Origin: Paenibacillus thiaminolyticus
Lineage (GTDB): Bacteria > Bacillota > Bacilli > Paenibacillales > Paenibacillaceae
NCBI RefSeq assembly: GCF_007066085.1
Contig: NZ_CP041405.1
Coordinates: forward strand, 6,355,501 to 6,419,500
Reading direction: 5' to 3'
Length of the DNA stretch: 64,000 bases
Position 1 is the stretch's first letter, and each line of letters starts with the position of its first letter. The position numbers and the translations under genes are program-made. The notes beneath the pieces are model-generated. The model was given only the letters and a program-made list of their open reading frames with translations. It was not told where the DNA came from and did no database searches. Shown here piece after piece: positions 1 to 9,644 of this stretch.

Positions 1-819
1 TACCCGCCGGGAACGAAGGGGACGGAGAAGCTGGCGGAATACGCCAAGCGGTTCCCTGTCGTCGAGATGGACAGCTCCTTCTACGCGATCCCGTCGCCGG
101 AGCGGATGGAGAGCTGGGCCGCCCAGACTCCGGACGGATTCCGCTTCGTCGTCAAGGCGTACCAGGGGATGACGGGCCATACGCGGGGCCGCATTCCGTA
201 TGATAATGCGCAAGCGATGTTCCAAGCCTGCCGCGAGGCGGTCGAGGTGCTGCATGCCGCCGGGAAGCTGCACTCCGTGCTGTTCCAGTACCCCCCCTGG
301 TTCCACTGCGTGCGCAGGCATGTCGACATCCTGCGGCGCACCCGCCAATGGATGGGATCGCTGCCAGTGACACTCGAGTTCCGGCACCAGAGCTGGTTCA
401 CCCCGGAGATGCGCGAGCGGACGTTGGCGTTCATGCGCGAGGAAGGCTGGATTCACAGCGTCTGCGACGAGCCGCAAGCCGGAGAAGGCTCGATTCCTAT
501 CGTGCCGGTGCCGACTGACAAAGGGCAAACGCTGATTCGCCTGCACGGCCGGAACGCATCCGGCTGGCAATCGCAGGGACAGGCGAACTGGCGGGATGTC
601 CGCTATTTGTACCGCTACAACGAGCAGGAGCTGCTGGAATGGAAGGAGCGGCTGTTGGCGATGCTGGCCGAGACGGAGCAGTGCTGCGTTATTTTCAATA
701 ATAATTCCGGCGGCGACGCCGCTCCGAATGCGCTTCAGCTGATGCGTCTGCTCGATATGATACCTCCGTCTATCGGACCGGAGTGGGAGCAGATGAGCTT
801 GTTCGGGGATACGCCGTAA
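1..819 (+). CDS. DUF72 family protein (YecE-like), 5'-truncated
   Basis: The reading frame is open from the first base of the window, so the true start lies upstream and the protein is N-terminally partial. The visible part carries the DUF72 signature: a VEMDSSFYAIPS segment near the start, a VKAYQGMTGH stretch, LFQYPPWFHC, a VTLEFRHQSW motif and the late FNNNSGGDAAPNA segment. DUF72 proteins form a TIM-barrel-like fold and have no settled biochemical role. A strong hairpin follows 35 bp after the stop, so this is the end of a transcription unit. The family call is secure; the function is not known. Confidence 0.9.
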   Translation, partial: YPPGTKGTEKLAEYAKRFPVVEMDSSFYAIPSPERMESWAAQTPDGFRFVVKAYQGMTGHTRGRIPYDNAQAMFQACREAVEVLHAAGKLHSVLFQYPPWFHCVRRHVDILRRTRQWMGSLPVTLEFRHQSWFTPEMRERTLAFMREEGWIHSVCDEPQAGEGSIPIVPVPTDKGQTLIRLHGRNASGWQSQGQANWRDVRYLYRYNEQELLEWKERLLAMLAETEQCCVIFNNNSGGDAAPNALQLMRLLDMIPPSIGPEWEQMSLFGDTP

Positions 820-853
820 CCGAAGCGGCGGCAGTGATACGCAATAGGGGGAG

Positions 854-878
854 GGGATGGCCTGAGGGCCATCCCTTT
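854..878 (+). terminator. Rho-independent terminator after the DUF72 gene
   Basis: A nine-base-pair stem (GGGATGGCC pairing with GGCCATCCC) with a four-base loop is followed by a short TTT run. It lies between the DUF72 stop and the next ribosome binding site. Confidence 0.65.
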
Positions 879-1006
879 GCCGCGTGGCCAGGTTTGCGGG
901 ATGGAGGAGGAGGTCTCATGTTCGGATACATGGTGTAAAACGACATAGGCGCGATGACGAAGCCGCACCACGGAATGAGACAGCCATGAACAGGAGGCCT
1001 GGCCAT

Positions 1007-1339
1007 ATGAATACCGAACAGATGATGACATGCATCCGGGAATGCCTCGAATGCATGAAGAAGTGCAACCAGTGCTATGATGCATACCTTCAGGAGGATG
1101 AGGTGAATCCGATGACCGCCTGTATCCGGCTGACGCGGGATTGCGCGGACGTGTGCGTCCTGGCGGACCAATTCATGACCCGGAACAGCGAGCATATGAA
1201 AGAGGCTTGCGTGCTGGGCGCGAACATTTGCACTCGATGCGCGGAGGAATGCCGGAACCATGCTTATGAACATTGCCAGGCATGCGCCGCAGCCTGTGGG
1301 GCTTGTGCGAAGAAATGCCGCGCGATGGCGGCCGCATAG
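1007..1339 (+). CDS. Four-helix-bundle copper-binding protein (Csp/DUF326 family)
   Basis: A 110-residue, cysteine-rich, all-helical protein. Cysteines recur in helical CxxxC-type spacing (CIRECLECMKKCNQC near the start, CVLGANICTRCAEEC in the middle, CQACAAACGACAKKC at the end), which is the hallmark of the Csp copper storage proteins, where Cys side chains lining a four-helix bundle bind many Cu(I) ions. No signal peptide is visible, so a cytosolic Csp3-like form is likely. The ATG at 1007 is chosen because CAGGAGG lies nine bases upstream; an upstream in-frame start at 884 has no such site and would add an unrelated extension. Copper storage is inferred from the family. Confidence 0.85.
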   Translation: MNTEQMMTCIRECLECMKKCNQCYDAYLQEDEVNPMTACIRLTRDCADVCVLADQFMTRNSEHMKEACVLGANICTRCAEECRNHAYEHCQACAAACGACAKKCRAMAAA

Positions 1340-1350
1340 GCGAAATGGTG

Positions 1351-2063
1351 TTAGGGATGCGGACAGTTGCAAGTCTGCAGCCCCGGCTCATTCCAAAACT
1401 CGAACTTCTAGGTCTCTACTTCCTCCGCGCCGTAACGATTCAAGCAGTGACGCCGGAATCGGTCCCACGAGAAGGCACCAGTAGTCGATCGATTGCGGCG
1501 GACTGACGCAGCTTGCCTGGTAGAACACCTACTTGCCCGGATCGGCCCGCCAGCAAGGAAGGCATGAAGCCCAGTTCCACGAAGGGCTTGAGGCCGCCGG
1601 ACAGCAAGAAGTCGAACAGTTGATCCGCGAAGCCGAACAACTGGTCCACGAACCGGAAATGGAACCTGGGCCGCCCAGCCTCGTCCTCATCGCAGACCAT
1701 CATCTCCTCGTCGAAGATGCCATGAAATCGCAAATAGCGGAAGAGGTACCCCCGCTGCACATGCCGCAGTTGATCCTGAACATCGACATGAATACCTTCC
1801 TTGGCTTTGCCGATCGTGATCTACTGCTTCCACGGATGCCGGATCGACTCGTCAGGGACGGGCAGGTCGACATCACAGGCGGTCTCTCCCGCCTCGCAAA
1901 TATCATCATCCGCTGCACCAAGCGATTGTCTGCGCTGCAAAAACGGATTGATCATCCTCAGCACGCTGGATGGATTGAACGCCAAATAGTTGGCCGATGC
2001 CTTTTTCATTTGCTCCACCAAAGCTGCAGCATCTCTCGCACCTCCGGTCATCTGCTCCACCAA
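1351..2063 (-). pseudogene. Decayed GH39 glycosidase (possibly an AraC/GH39 fusion)
   Basis: Reading the minus strand, pieces of a GH39 enzyme appear in order but in different frames. First comes ESIRHPWKQ, a stop codon (TAG at 1821-1823), then ITIGKAKEGIHVDVQDQL, RYLRFHGIFDEEMMV and KPFVELGFMPSLLA in the same frame. VFYQASCVSPPQSIDYWC follows in a second frame, and RYGAEEVET-stop-KFEFWNEP in a third. WNEP is the GH39 acid/base motif; the stop at 1408-1410 sits where the family has Trp. At least two frameshifts and two nonsense codons make it nonfunctional. The upstream residues have no clear assignment. The 3' end of the gene, past the catalytic motif, is gone. Confidence 0.75.
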
Positions 2064-2343
2064 TACTGCAAGAATGCAGCAATTTCATTGACACGAGTAT
2101 GCAAAAATAGGATTGCTGCAAAAATACAGCAATTCCCCTACGGCAAGGCGTAGATAGCGTTCAAAGTGGCGAAATGATGCAGGTTTGCAGGATTTTCGCG
2201 GAATTTTGCCTCTTCAGGCTAAAAATGCTGCGCCTGTGCAGCAATTTCATGCGGGGACCCGCTTGTTGCACGCGCGGTCCAGCCTGCTGCATGCGGGACC
2301 TGCTTGCCCTAACCTTTTCTGCTTTCCCGGCCCCACCCTTCCT
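2064..2343. other. Intergenic stretch with degenerate short repeats
   Basis: No gene is supported here. The stretch repeats short words: GCAGCAATTTCAT occurs near 2075 and near 2238, and GCTCCACCAA followed by a CTGCA word occurs twice just before. The in-frame translations look like repeat noise rather than protein. Confidence 0.4.
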
Positions 2344-2380
2344 AAGAAAAAGACGGACGACAGGACTTTGTCGACCGTCT
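2344..2380 (-). terminator. Rho-independent terminator of the NAD(P)-binding reductase gene
   Basis: On the minus strand AGACGGTCGAC pairs with GTCGTCCGTCT (eleven positions, one mismatch) around an eight-base loop and runs into TTTTCTT. It lies about 40 bp downstream of the minus-strand stop at 2420. Confidence 0.75.
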
Positions 2381-2419
2381 GGAACAAGATGGGCATGCCG
2401 CCCCCCTTGTCTAGGTGTG

Positions 2420-3061
2420 TTATTTCGATTCCGAGCCGACGGTGAAACGTTGCTTCAGATGACGAGACTGCTCGAGCTCGTCCACGACGGCGATCGCATA
2501 GTCTGCATAGCTAACATAGCTTTGTCCCGCCGCGTTGATGAGAAGCTGGTCTTTCCCTGTCACGTACTTGCCGGTGCGCGGTCCTTCCGGATCGAAGAAG
2601 GCGGAAGGGCTGATGAACGTCCAGTTGATGGAGCTGGCCCGCAGATCCTCCAGATTTTGTCCTTGATTTTGGGCGGTCGGGAGGTATTCCGCCGGGAAGT
2701 CCGGCGTATCCATGACGCGGACCGTTCCTTGCTCATCGGCGAACAGGCTGCCTGCTCCGCCCACGACGATCAATCTGGTGTTCGGCACATCCTTCAGCGC
2801 TTCAATCAGCACACGTCCGGCTTCGACATGAAGATGCTCGCTGCCCGGTGCCGCCCCGAATGCATTGATGACAATGTCGAAGGGACGCAGGTCGTCTGCG
2901 GTAAGGTGCAACACGTCTTTCTCCAATACGCGCGGCGTGGACAAATCCGCAAGCTTCGACGCGTCTCTTACAATCGCGGTTACTTGATGTCCGCGCTCCA
3001 ATGCTTCTGCCATAATCAGGCTGCCGGATTTGCCGGTTGCTCCGATAATTCCGATATTCAT
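2420..3061 (-). CDS. NAD(P)-dependent oxidoreductase, NmrA/atypical-SDR type
   Basis: A 213-residue protein opening with the Rossmann dinucleotide-binding motif IGIIGATGKSGS, followed by VTAIVRDASKL, the VINAFGAA strand-turn and LIVVGGAGSL, the usual order in NAD(P)H-binding atypical short-chain dehydrogenases (YwnB/NmrA-like). No classical YxxxK pair stands out, so it may be a redox sensor or quinone/flavin-type reductase rather than an alcohol dehydrogenase. The start at 3061 is preferred over 3085 because AAGGAG sits just upstream and the Rossmann strand begins at residue 2. Two palindromic operators lie upstream, so it is probably induced by a repressor-sensed signal. A terminator follows. 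Confidence 0.82.
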   Translation of the reverse strand: MNIGIIGATGKSGSLIMAEALERGHQVTAIVRDASKLADLSTPRVLEKDVLHLTADDLRPFDIVINAFGAAPGSEHLHVEAGRVLIEALKDVPNTRLIVVGGAGSLFADEQGTVRVMDTPDFPAEYLPTAQNQGQNLEDLRASSINWTFISPSAFFDPEGPRTGKYVTGKDQLLINAAGQSYVSYADYAIAVVDELEQSRHLKQRFTVGSESK

Positions 3062-3104
3062 GGAAATCACTCCTTTTCTTGTCATCGATTCATCATGCTA
3101 CTTA

Positions 3105-3129
3105 TGTTGTAACCTATTCAGGTACAACA
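3105..3129. promoter_or_regulatory. Operator palindrome 1 upstream of the reductase gene
   Basis: TGTTGTAACC and GGTACAACA face each other across six bases. This is an imperfect version of the second palindrome 66 bp away (centre to centre). HxlR-type or similar winged-helix repressors are the likely binders, by analogy with other such reductase genes. Confidence 0.6.
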
Positions 3130-3170
3130 TATTCACAAAATCACTTTGCATCAGGCCTATGAAAGTCATC

Positions 3171-3195
3171 TGTTGTAACCATTATAGTTACAACA
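3171..3195. promoter_or_regulatory. Operator palindrome 2 upstream of the reductase gene
   Basis: TGTTGTAAC and GTTACAACA form a perfect nine-base inverted repeat with a seven-base spacer. It has the same sequence as the palindrome at 3105-3129. No regulator gene is encoded next to it. Confidence 0.6.
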
Positions 3196-3330
3196 CTTCG
3201 CTGCTGTCAAGCTTGATTTTCAATCCTATTCTCGGATGCGGGGTACAGGGCGATGCAGGGCAGCTTCGGTTCGGTCTCCCGGACAAGCGCATCATGCGGG
3301 CGTCATTCATTGATTTTCAGAAATTTTCTC

Positions 3331-3359
3331 TTCCCATTCCAGCGAACTTGTTGTATACT
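3331..3359 (+). promoter_or_regulatory. Probable sigma-A promoter of xpt-pbuX
   Basis: TTCCCA (3331-3336) and TATACT (3354-3359) are spaced by 17 bp. The start point would fall about 80 nt before the guanine aptamer. The -35 match is only moderate. Confidence 0.45.
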
Positions 3360-3443
3360 TCTCGACATATTCGATCGACACAATGCGACTTTCAGTGCCG
3401 ATGCTGGCAGGGGAAGACGCCTATTATTAGCAGCGACTCTTTA

Positions 3444-3513
3444 TTCTCGTATATGTGCAGGAATCGGCCTGCATGTTTCTACCCGATCACCGGAAATGAT
3501 TGGACTACGGGAA
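3444..3513 (+). ncRNA. Guanine (purine) riboswitch aptamer
   Basis: All parts of the purine riboswitch core can be read in order. P1 is TTCTCGT pairing with ACGGGAA. Then follow the TATAT junction, P2 with an AATCGG loop, the invariant TTTCTACC joining segment, P3 with a CCGGAAA loop, and the GACTACG closing junction. The discriminating base in that junction is C (the adenine class has U), so guanine or hypoxanthine is the expected ligand. It lies 220 bp before xpt, with a terminator at 3617-3662. The 3' P1 strand can also pair with GGTTCTC (3607-3613), a possible antiterminator. Ligand binding should therefore stop transcription. Confidence 0.92.
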
Positions 3514-3616
3514 CCCGATTCGACAGCTTGCCGCGAAGGGCGCGCCGCGCCGTTTATCGGTCTGCTGCCGTGATCGATCATGCCGCAAGCCGGCATGATT
3601 CGGAGCGGTTCTCCAA

Positions 3617-3662
3617 GCCTGTGGCTCTCATTTCCTTGTGAAATGCGTGGCACGGGCTTTTT
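3617..3662 (+). terminator. Riboswitch-controlled terminator
   Basis: GCCTGTGGCTCTCATTTC pairs with GAAATGCGTGGCACGGGC around CTTGT, with internal mismatches, followed by TTTTT. Placed between the guanine aptamer and xpt, it is the expression platform. Confidence 0.75.
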
Positions 3663-3730
3663 GCCATTGGCATGGTGCATCGAATGCGGAAAAAGACGGA
3701 CAGGCTGCCATTATCGAAAGGGGAACGTAA

Positions 3731-5676
<1,946 letters not shown>

Positions 5677-5696
5677 GCCTATCAAATAAAAGCAAT

Positions 5697-5727
5697 GCCC
5701 CGCTTCCTTCCGGAGCGGGGCTTCTGT
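5697..5727. terminator. Terminator shared by convergent pbuX and degV
   Basis: GCCCCGCTTCC pairs with GGAGCGGGGC (one bulge). On the plus strand TTCTGTT follows, and on the minus strand the flank is T-rich as well. It separates two convergent genes. Confidence 0.75.
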
Positions 5728-5737
5728 TATTGCCGGA

Positions 5738-6613
5738 TTAATCGGCTTCCGTATAGTTGCGGCTGCGGAAGAACAGGGCGAGCGTGCCCGGACCGGAATG
5801 GGCGCCGATCGCGCAGCCGATCGATCCGGTCATAATGTTATGCATGCCGAACCGTTCGTTGATGATTTGCTTCAGCATCTCCATCGCTTCCGTGTCGTCG
5901 CCGTGAGCGATGCCGATCAGTTGATCCTTGTCCTCCAGATTGGCGCGCTGCTCCATCAGGTCGGCCAGCCGCTGGATCGACTTCTTCCTTCCTCTGACCT
6001 TGTCTACAGGGATAAGCTTGCCTTCCTCCACGTGCAGTACCGGCTTAATGTTCAGCAAGCCCCCGATGACGGCGGAAGATTTGCTTACCCGCCCCCCGCG
6101 GTACAAGTATTCCAGATCATCCACGGTAAATACATGCTCCAGTTCTGCTGCCAAGGCACGTACCTTGGATACGAGACGCTCGCGGGACATGCCATCGGCC
6201 GCCCAGCGCGCCGCTTGTTCGACGACGAGGCCGAAGCCCATGGAGGCGCATTTGGAATCGATGATATCTATCGCTGCGTCAGGATAATCATCCTTCACCA
6301 TGTCGAGCATCATCCGTGAGGACGCGTATGTACCCGATAACTCGGAAGAGAAGGCGATGTAGATCGCATCTTCGCCGGCTTCCGCGATGGCCGTGAAGGT
6401 CTGCTGGAACCGCTCCATCGGAACCTGGGAAGTCTTGTACACCAGCCCTTGGCGCATGCCGTCGAACATTTGCTTCGGTTGTATAGTAACGCCGTCCTCG
6501 TATTGATTCTGATCGAGAGTTACGATTATCGGCAGCACCGTGATGTTCAGCTCCTCGAGGACGGACGGGGGAAGGTCGATCGCGCTGTCTGTAAGGATAC
6601 GAACTTGATTCAT
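5738..6613 (-). CDS. DegV family fatty-acid-binding protein
   Basis: A 291-residue DegV protein. It has the N-terminal ILTDSAIDLP motif, SQVPMERF, the AFSSELSGTYASS lipid-carboxylate loop, DSKCASMG, the DDLEYLYRGGRVSK signature and a C-terminal HGDD segment. In Firmicutes these proteins hold a fatty acid and deliver it to the FakA kinase for phosphorylation; no fakA gene is in the window. The start at 6613 is chosen because AAGGAGAGG lies just upstream and the first strand begins at residue 3. The gene is convergent with pbuX and monocistronic. Confidence 0.93.
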   Translation of the reverse strand: MNQVRILTDSAIDLPPSVLEELNITVLPIIVTLDQNQYEDGVTIQPKQMFDGMRQGLVYKTSQVPMERFQQTFTAIAEAGEDAIYIAFSSELSGTYASSRMMLDMVKDDYPDAAIDIIDSKCASMGFGLVVEQAARWAADGMSRERLVSKVRALAAELEHVFTVDDLEYLYRGGRVSKSSAVIGGLLNIKPVLHVEEGKLIPVDKVRGRKKSIQRLADLMEQRANLEDKDQLIGIAHGDDTEAMEMLKQIINERFGMHNIMTGSIGCAIGAHSGPGTLALFFRSRNYTEAD

Positions 6614-6796
6614 GAGGATACCTCTCCTTAACAAGCTTTTTCTTTTATCATACCATGTCTTGGCCGGATACGATGCGAAAAATGCGCGCCCCCGAAATCC
6701 TGCGGCATATTTGACGCTCCTTCGTCATACCCGTAAACGAACCGGTTGCGGGGGTGTCCTCGCGCGGAGCATGAGGGAGGGAAGGTGAAAGGAAGC

Positions 6797-6985
6797 ATGG
6801 CGAAAAATAAACGGGGAAAATCGCTGTGGAAGCTGCCGGCGCGCGGGAGAGGAACCTGCCCCGTCTGTGCAAGCACGCGAACCAAGCTGCTCTACAGCCG
6901 GACGAAGTCCGACGGGCAGACATTGAATGTATGCAAGAAATGCTATCCAGCTGTGCAGGAACGAATTGACGCCTGCACCGGCTGA
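6797..6985 (+). CDS. Small zinc-ribbon protein of unknown function
   Basis: A 62-residue basic protein with one CPVC and one CKKC knuckle 24 residues apart, a treble-clef or zinc-ribbon pattern. The N-terminal part (KNKRGKSLWK) is positively charged, which would suit RNA or ribosome contact. The ATG at 6797 is preceded by AAAGGA. An earlier in-frame GTG is 11 bp upstream, so the exact start is uncertain. The family is not recognised beyond the metal-binding pattern. Confidence 0.65.
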   Translation: MAKNKRGKSLWKLPARGRGTCPVCASTRTKLLYSRTKSDGQTLNVCKKCYPAVQERIDACTG

Positions 6986-7090
6986 AGGCGCGCAACGGCA
7001 ATACGGCAATGTGTAACGGAGGCATAGCATGGAAGCGCGCGGAGGGTTTGCCTTCCGGGGAAGGTATGCTTCCTGGCGGCGCTTAGCATC

Positions 7091-7122
7091 ATTCTCCCCT
7101 CGGCTCAGCCTGAAGCGGCACG
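7091..7122. repeat. Dispersed intergenic repeat, copy 1
   Basis: ATTCTCCCCTCGGCTCAGC followed by CTGAAGCGGCACG resembles segments at 28406-28442 and 51500-51530. The surrounding 6986-7220 stretch holds no supported gene. Confidence 0.45.
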
Positions 7123-7220
7123 AGGAGAAGAGCAGGAGCGGCGGGATTCGTTCGGAATTCCGCTGCCTCTGTCCTATATGTACAAGTGCCTAGTAAGAAG
7201 CATGCTGATGCCTCAGATCT

Positions 7221-7859
7221 TCAATGTGAGATGAAAGGCGTTTGTCTTATCCAAGCAGGGACCTCTAGCTCACGGATGAGAAAAGCCGCAATATCCGAGT
7301 TCGTTATCGACGACCCGGGCATATCGTACAGATTGACTTTGATATTGCCTTTGCAGGGTCCTTCTTTGACGAACGGCAAGCGAACAAGCGACCAATCGAT
7401 ATGCTGGCTCTGCAAGAGGATGTCCAGCTCTTTGCACTTATCCGCCATCAACTGGGGAAAAAACAGCTCGAACGCCCGGGCACCGATCCGGTTGACGAGG
7501 CGCTTCTTGTCTCCCGGAACGTCCAGCGAGCCCCCGCTGACTCCGATGTAGCGCCGCATCCCGTATTCCTGCATCACTTCAAGAAGGTGCGAAGTAACGA
7601 TGCTGTAAATCGGAACGGCCCTCACGGGCTGCCCCAATGTATTGATGACGGCATCACAATCCTGCAGCAGCTCGCGAATCGTCTGGATGTCCTGCGCGTC
7701 TCCCTCTCTGATTTCGATAAGCTTATCCGCTGAAGGCATGTTGGCAGGCCGTCTAGTCAGCATCCGTACATGATACCCTTTTTCCGCTGCGGTGCGAGCA
7801 ATATGGCGCCCGACCTTTCCGTTGCCGCCGATCAATGCGATGCTTCGAATCTGTTCCAT
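7221..7859 (-). CDS. NAD(P)H-binding protein, NmrA/atypical-SDR type
   Basis: A 212-residue protein with an N-terminal Rossmann motif IALIGGNGKVGRHIA, then VRMLTRRP, a GDAQD segment where the family often binds the adenine, DAVINTLGQP and the RYIGVSGG strand. It belongs to the same broad family as the gene at 2420-3061 but is clearly distinct in sequence. The start has GGAGGAATT directly upstream. It stands alone, behind an 18-bp tandem repeat at 7906-7942 that may be a regulator site. The substrate is unknown. Confidence 0.82.
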   Translation of the reverse strand: MEQIRSIALIGGNGKVGRHIARTAAEKGYHVRMLTRRPANMPSADKLIEIREGDAQDIQTIRELLQDCDAVINTLGQPVRAVPIYSIVTSHLLEVMQEYGMRRYIGVSGGSLDVPGDKKRLVNRIGARAFELFFPQLMADKCKELDILLQSQHIDWSLVRLPFVKEGPCKGNIKVNLYDMPGSSITNSDIAAFLIRELEVPAWIRQTPFISH

Positions 7860-7905
7860 AATTCCTCCTTCTGGTGCGTTATTATGAAGCGTTAAGTCCT
7901 TCCGA

Positions 7906-7942
7906 TTATGATAATTACGTCAATTTATGATAATTACGTCAA
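7906..7942. promoter_or_regulatory. Tandem 18-bp direct repeat upstream of the NAD(P)-binding gene
   Basis: TTATGATAATTACGTCAA occurs twice without a mismatch, at 7906-7923 and 7925-7942. It lies about 50-80 bp upstream of the start codon. On the minus strand each copy begins TTGACG, a -35-like word. A regulator binding site or duplicated promoter element is inferred. Confidence 0.5.
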
Positions 7943-8136
7943 TGCCAGATTTCATAGTGCTAGATTATTAAGCAATGGATAGCTTACATCTATAGCAGTT
8001 AGGTACGATCCTGCAGGGAGAAAGGTTCCGATAAATTCTCCGGGGGGCTATGCCGGGATCCGGCTGCTTCATTCATCCATAACAGTCCCAAATCAATGGG
8101 TGGTCGCGCATACCGTTTATCTCTGTGAAAGGCTGG

Positions 8137-8248
8137 GCTGACTGAGCGGGATAGTGAACGTATAGCTGACCGAATGGGATAGTGAACGTATGTCTGACTG
8201 AATGGGATAGTGAACGCATAGCTGACTGTGCGGGATAGTGAACGTATG
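8137..8248. repeat. Four tandem 28-bp repeats (GGGATAGTGA family)
   Basis: Four exact-length 28-bp units start at 8137, 8165, 8193 and 8221. Each has the pattern CTGACTGAATGGGATAGTGA followed by ACGTATA, with a few substitutions per unit. There is no spacer, so this is not a CRISPR. It lies in a gene-free stretch (7943-8382). The GGGATAGTGA core recurs near 28.6 and 53.4 kb. Confidence 0.8.
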
Positions 8249-8382
8249 GAGGCGGGACCACGGAGGAGAGGAGCTGAATCTAAAGCCGATCGAACCGATT
8301 TGCCTGTGCGGCCGCCCTGTGTGCTTCGAATGAGCGGCAAGGAGCCAGAGATGCTGCTGAAGCGGAGGAGACACTTTTTTTA

Positions 8383-8411
8383 TTGACTATGGAAAGGATT
8401 TCAGATAAAAT
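8383..8411 (+). promoter_or_regulatory. Sigma-A promoter of the glycan-use cluster
   Basis: TTGACT (8383-8388) and TAAAAT (8406-8411) are spaced by 17 bp. Transcription would start near 8418, leaving a leader of about 190 nt that holds a cre site and a LacI-type operator. Confidence 0.7.
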
Positions 8412-8419
8412 GAGGCAAA

Positions 8420-8433
8420 GGAAAGCGCTTACG
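8420..8433. promoter_or_regulatory. Catabolite-responsive element (cre) candidate
   Basis: GGAAAGCGCTTACG fits the CcpA consensus TGWAANCGNTNWCA except at the outermost positions. It lies immediately after the promoter, where CcpA binding would block transcription. Confidence 0.55.
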
Positions 8434-8505
8434 AGGCAAAAAGTAGTAAAAATGCGGTTGGAAACAGAATTGAATAGCAGAATCACTCGTTTTTTTTATC
8501 ATTTT

Positions 8506-8523
8506 TATGGAATCGATACCATA
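8506..8523. promoter_or_regulatory. LacI-type operator 1
   Basis: TATGGAATCGATACCATA is an inverted repeat with a central CG. Its core TGGAATCGATACCA matches two more palindromes in the cluster (9550 and 14374). The LacI-family regulator at 13349 is the obvious candidate binder. Confidence 0.7.
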
Positions 8524-8604
8524 CGATTTTCGACCGAGAAGACATATGGAGGTGAGCCTCGCTTATCCAACGACATCCTAGATGATAAGGGAAGGACTGA
8601 TGGA

Positions 8605-9555
8605 ATGCACACGAATGCTCACGCGTCCGGAATCCATTCGGGAAGATGGCGGAAGCTGTGGAAAAAAATTTTGCTGCACAAATATTTATATTTTATGCTG
8701 CTGCCTTGCATTGTGTACTTTATCATTTTCAATTACATTCCGATGGGCGGCCTCATCCTGGCCTTCAAAGAGTACAAGTTCAATATGGGCATCCTGGGCA
8801 GTCCCTGGATTGGCTTTCATTACTTTGAAACCTTTTTCAATGACTATCAATTTTGGACCCTGATTAAAAACACGCTCATCATCAGTTCGCTGAAGCTGTT
8901 TGTCGGCATGCCTTTTCCGATTGTGTTGGCGCTCATGTTCAACGAAGTGAGACATAAGCGGTTCAAAGGCATTGCGCAAAGCATTTCTTATTTGCCTCAT
9001 TTTATCTCCTGGGTGGTCGTGGTCGGCATGCTGCAACGCATCTTGGCGCCGGACACCGGGCTGCTCAATCAGGCCATCGGCGCTATGGGCGGAGACGGCT
9101 CCACTTTTTACCTAATGGAAGGCGATTATTTTTACTCTATCATGTTTTGGAGTTACATATGGAAAGGGATCGGCTGGGAATCGATTATTTATTTGGCGGC
9201 CATATCCGGCATCAATCCTGAACTGTATGAAGCCGGAAAAATTGACGGAACGAACAAATGGAACGAGATTTGGAGCATTACGCTTCCCTCGATACTGCCG
9301 ACGATCGTCATCTTATTCATCTTGTCGCTTGGCAACATCTTATCAGCGGGCTTCGATCAGATTTATCTGTTACGAACACCCGGGAATATGCATTTGGCGG
9401 AAATATTGGATACGTATATTATTCGCGTCGGGTTGCAGAACGGCCAGTTCGGCTATGCGACCGCAGTCGGGATGGTTCAGGGGGTTATTGGCCTGATTCT
9501 TGTCATTGTTGCCAATAAAATATCCCGCAAAGTTTCCGACACTTCTTTATGGTAA
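8605..9555 (+). CDS. ABC sugar transporter permease (LplB-like)
   Basis: A 316-residue inner-membrane permease with six or so transmembrane helices. It carries the EAA coupling motif (ELYEAGKIDGTNKWNEIWSI), which docks the ATPase; no ATPase gene is in the cluster, so a shared MsmX-type ATPase is likely. N-terminal IPMGGLILAFKEY is typical of the LplB group for oligosaccharides. The ATG at 8605 is preferred because AAGGA lies upstream. Earlier in-frame codons fall inside the promoter and leader. The operator at 9550 overlaps its stop codon. Confidence 0.9.
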   Translation: MHTNAHASGIHSGRWRKLWKKILLHKYLYFMLLPCIVYFIIFNYIPMGGLILAFKEYKFNMGILGSPWIGFHYFETFFNDYQFWTLIKNTLIISSLKLFVGMPFPIVLALMFNEVRHKRFKGIAQSISYLPHFISWVVVVGMLQRILAPDTGLLNQAIGAMGGDGSTFYLMEGDYFYSIMFWSYIWKGIGWESIIYLAAISGINPELYEAGKIDGTNKWNEIWSITLPSILPTIVILFILSLGNILSAGFDQIYLLRTPGNMHLAEILDTYIIRVGLQNGQFGYATAVGMVQGVIGLILVIVANKISRKVSDTSLW

Positions 9556-9563
9556 CGTTACCA
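9550..9563. promoter_or_regulatory. LacI-type operator 2
   Basis: TGGTAACGTTACCA is a perfect 14-bp palindrome overlapping the permease stop codon and lying 82 bp before the binding-protein gene. It suggests a second, separately controlled promoter for the solute-binding protein. A weak GCGCC/GGCGT hairpin followed by TTTTT sits downstream at about 9596-9613. Confidence 0.7.
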
Positions 9564-9644
9564 GATTCCATGTCTTGCTATGCATCATATGAACGGCGCC
9601 GAAAGGCGTTTTTCATAAACCTATTTGAAAAAAGGGGTGTAGGC

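Noticed and set aside
1533-2153. 206-codon plus-strand gene
   Set aside because: It runs antisense to clear GH39 remnants and has no motif or ribosome binding site.
3030-3641. 203-codon plus-strand gene
   Set aside because: It crosses two operators, a promoter and the guanine riboswitch and has no family resemblance.
7029-7190. Small gene in the gap after the zinc-ribbon gene
   Set aside because: Two short frames are possible, one with a faint signal-peptide look, but neither has a good start; the segment is better explained by the dispersed repeat at 7091.
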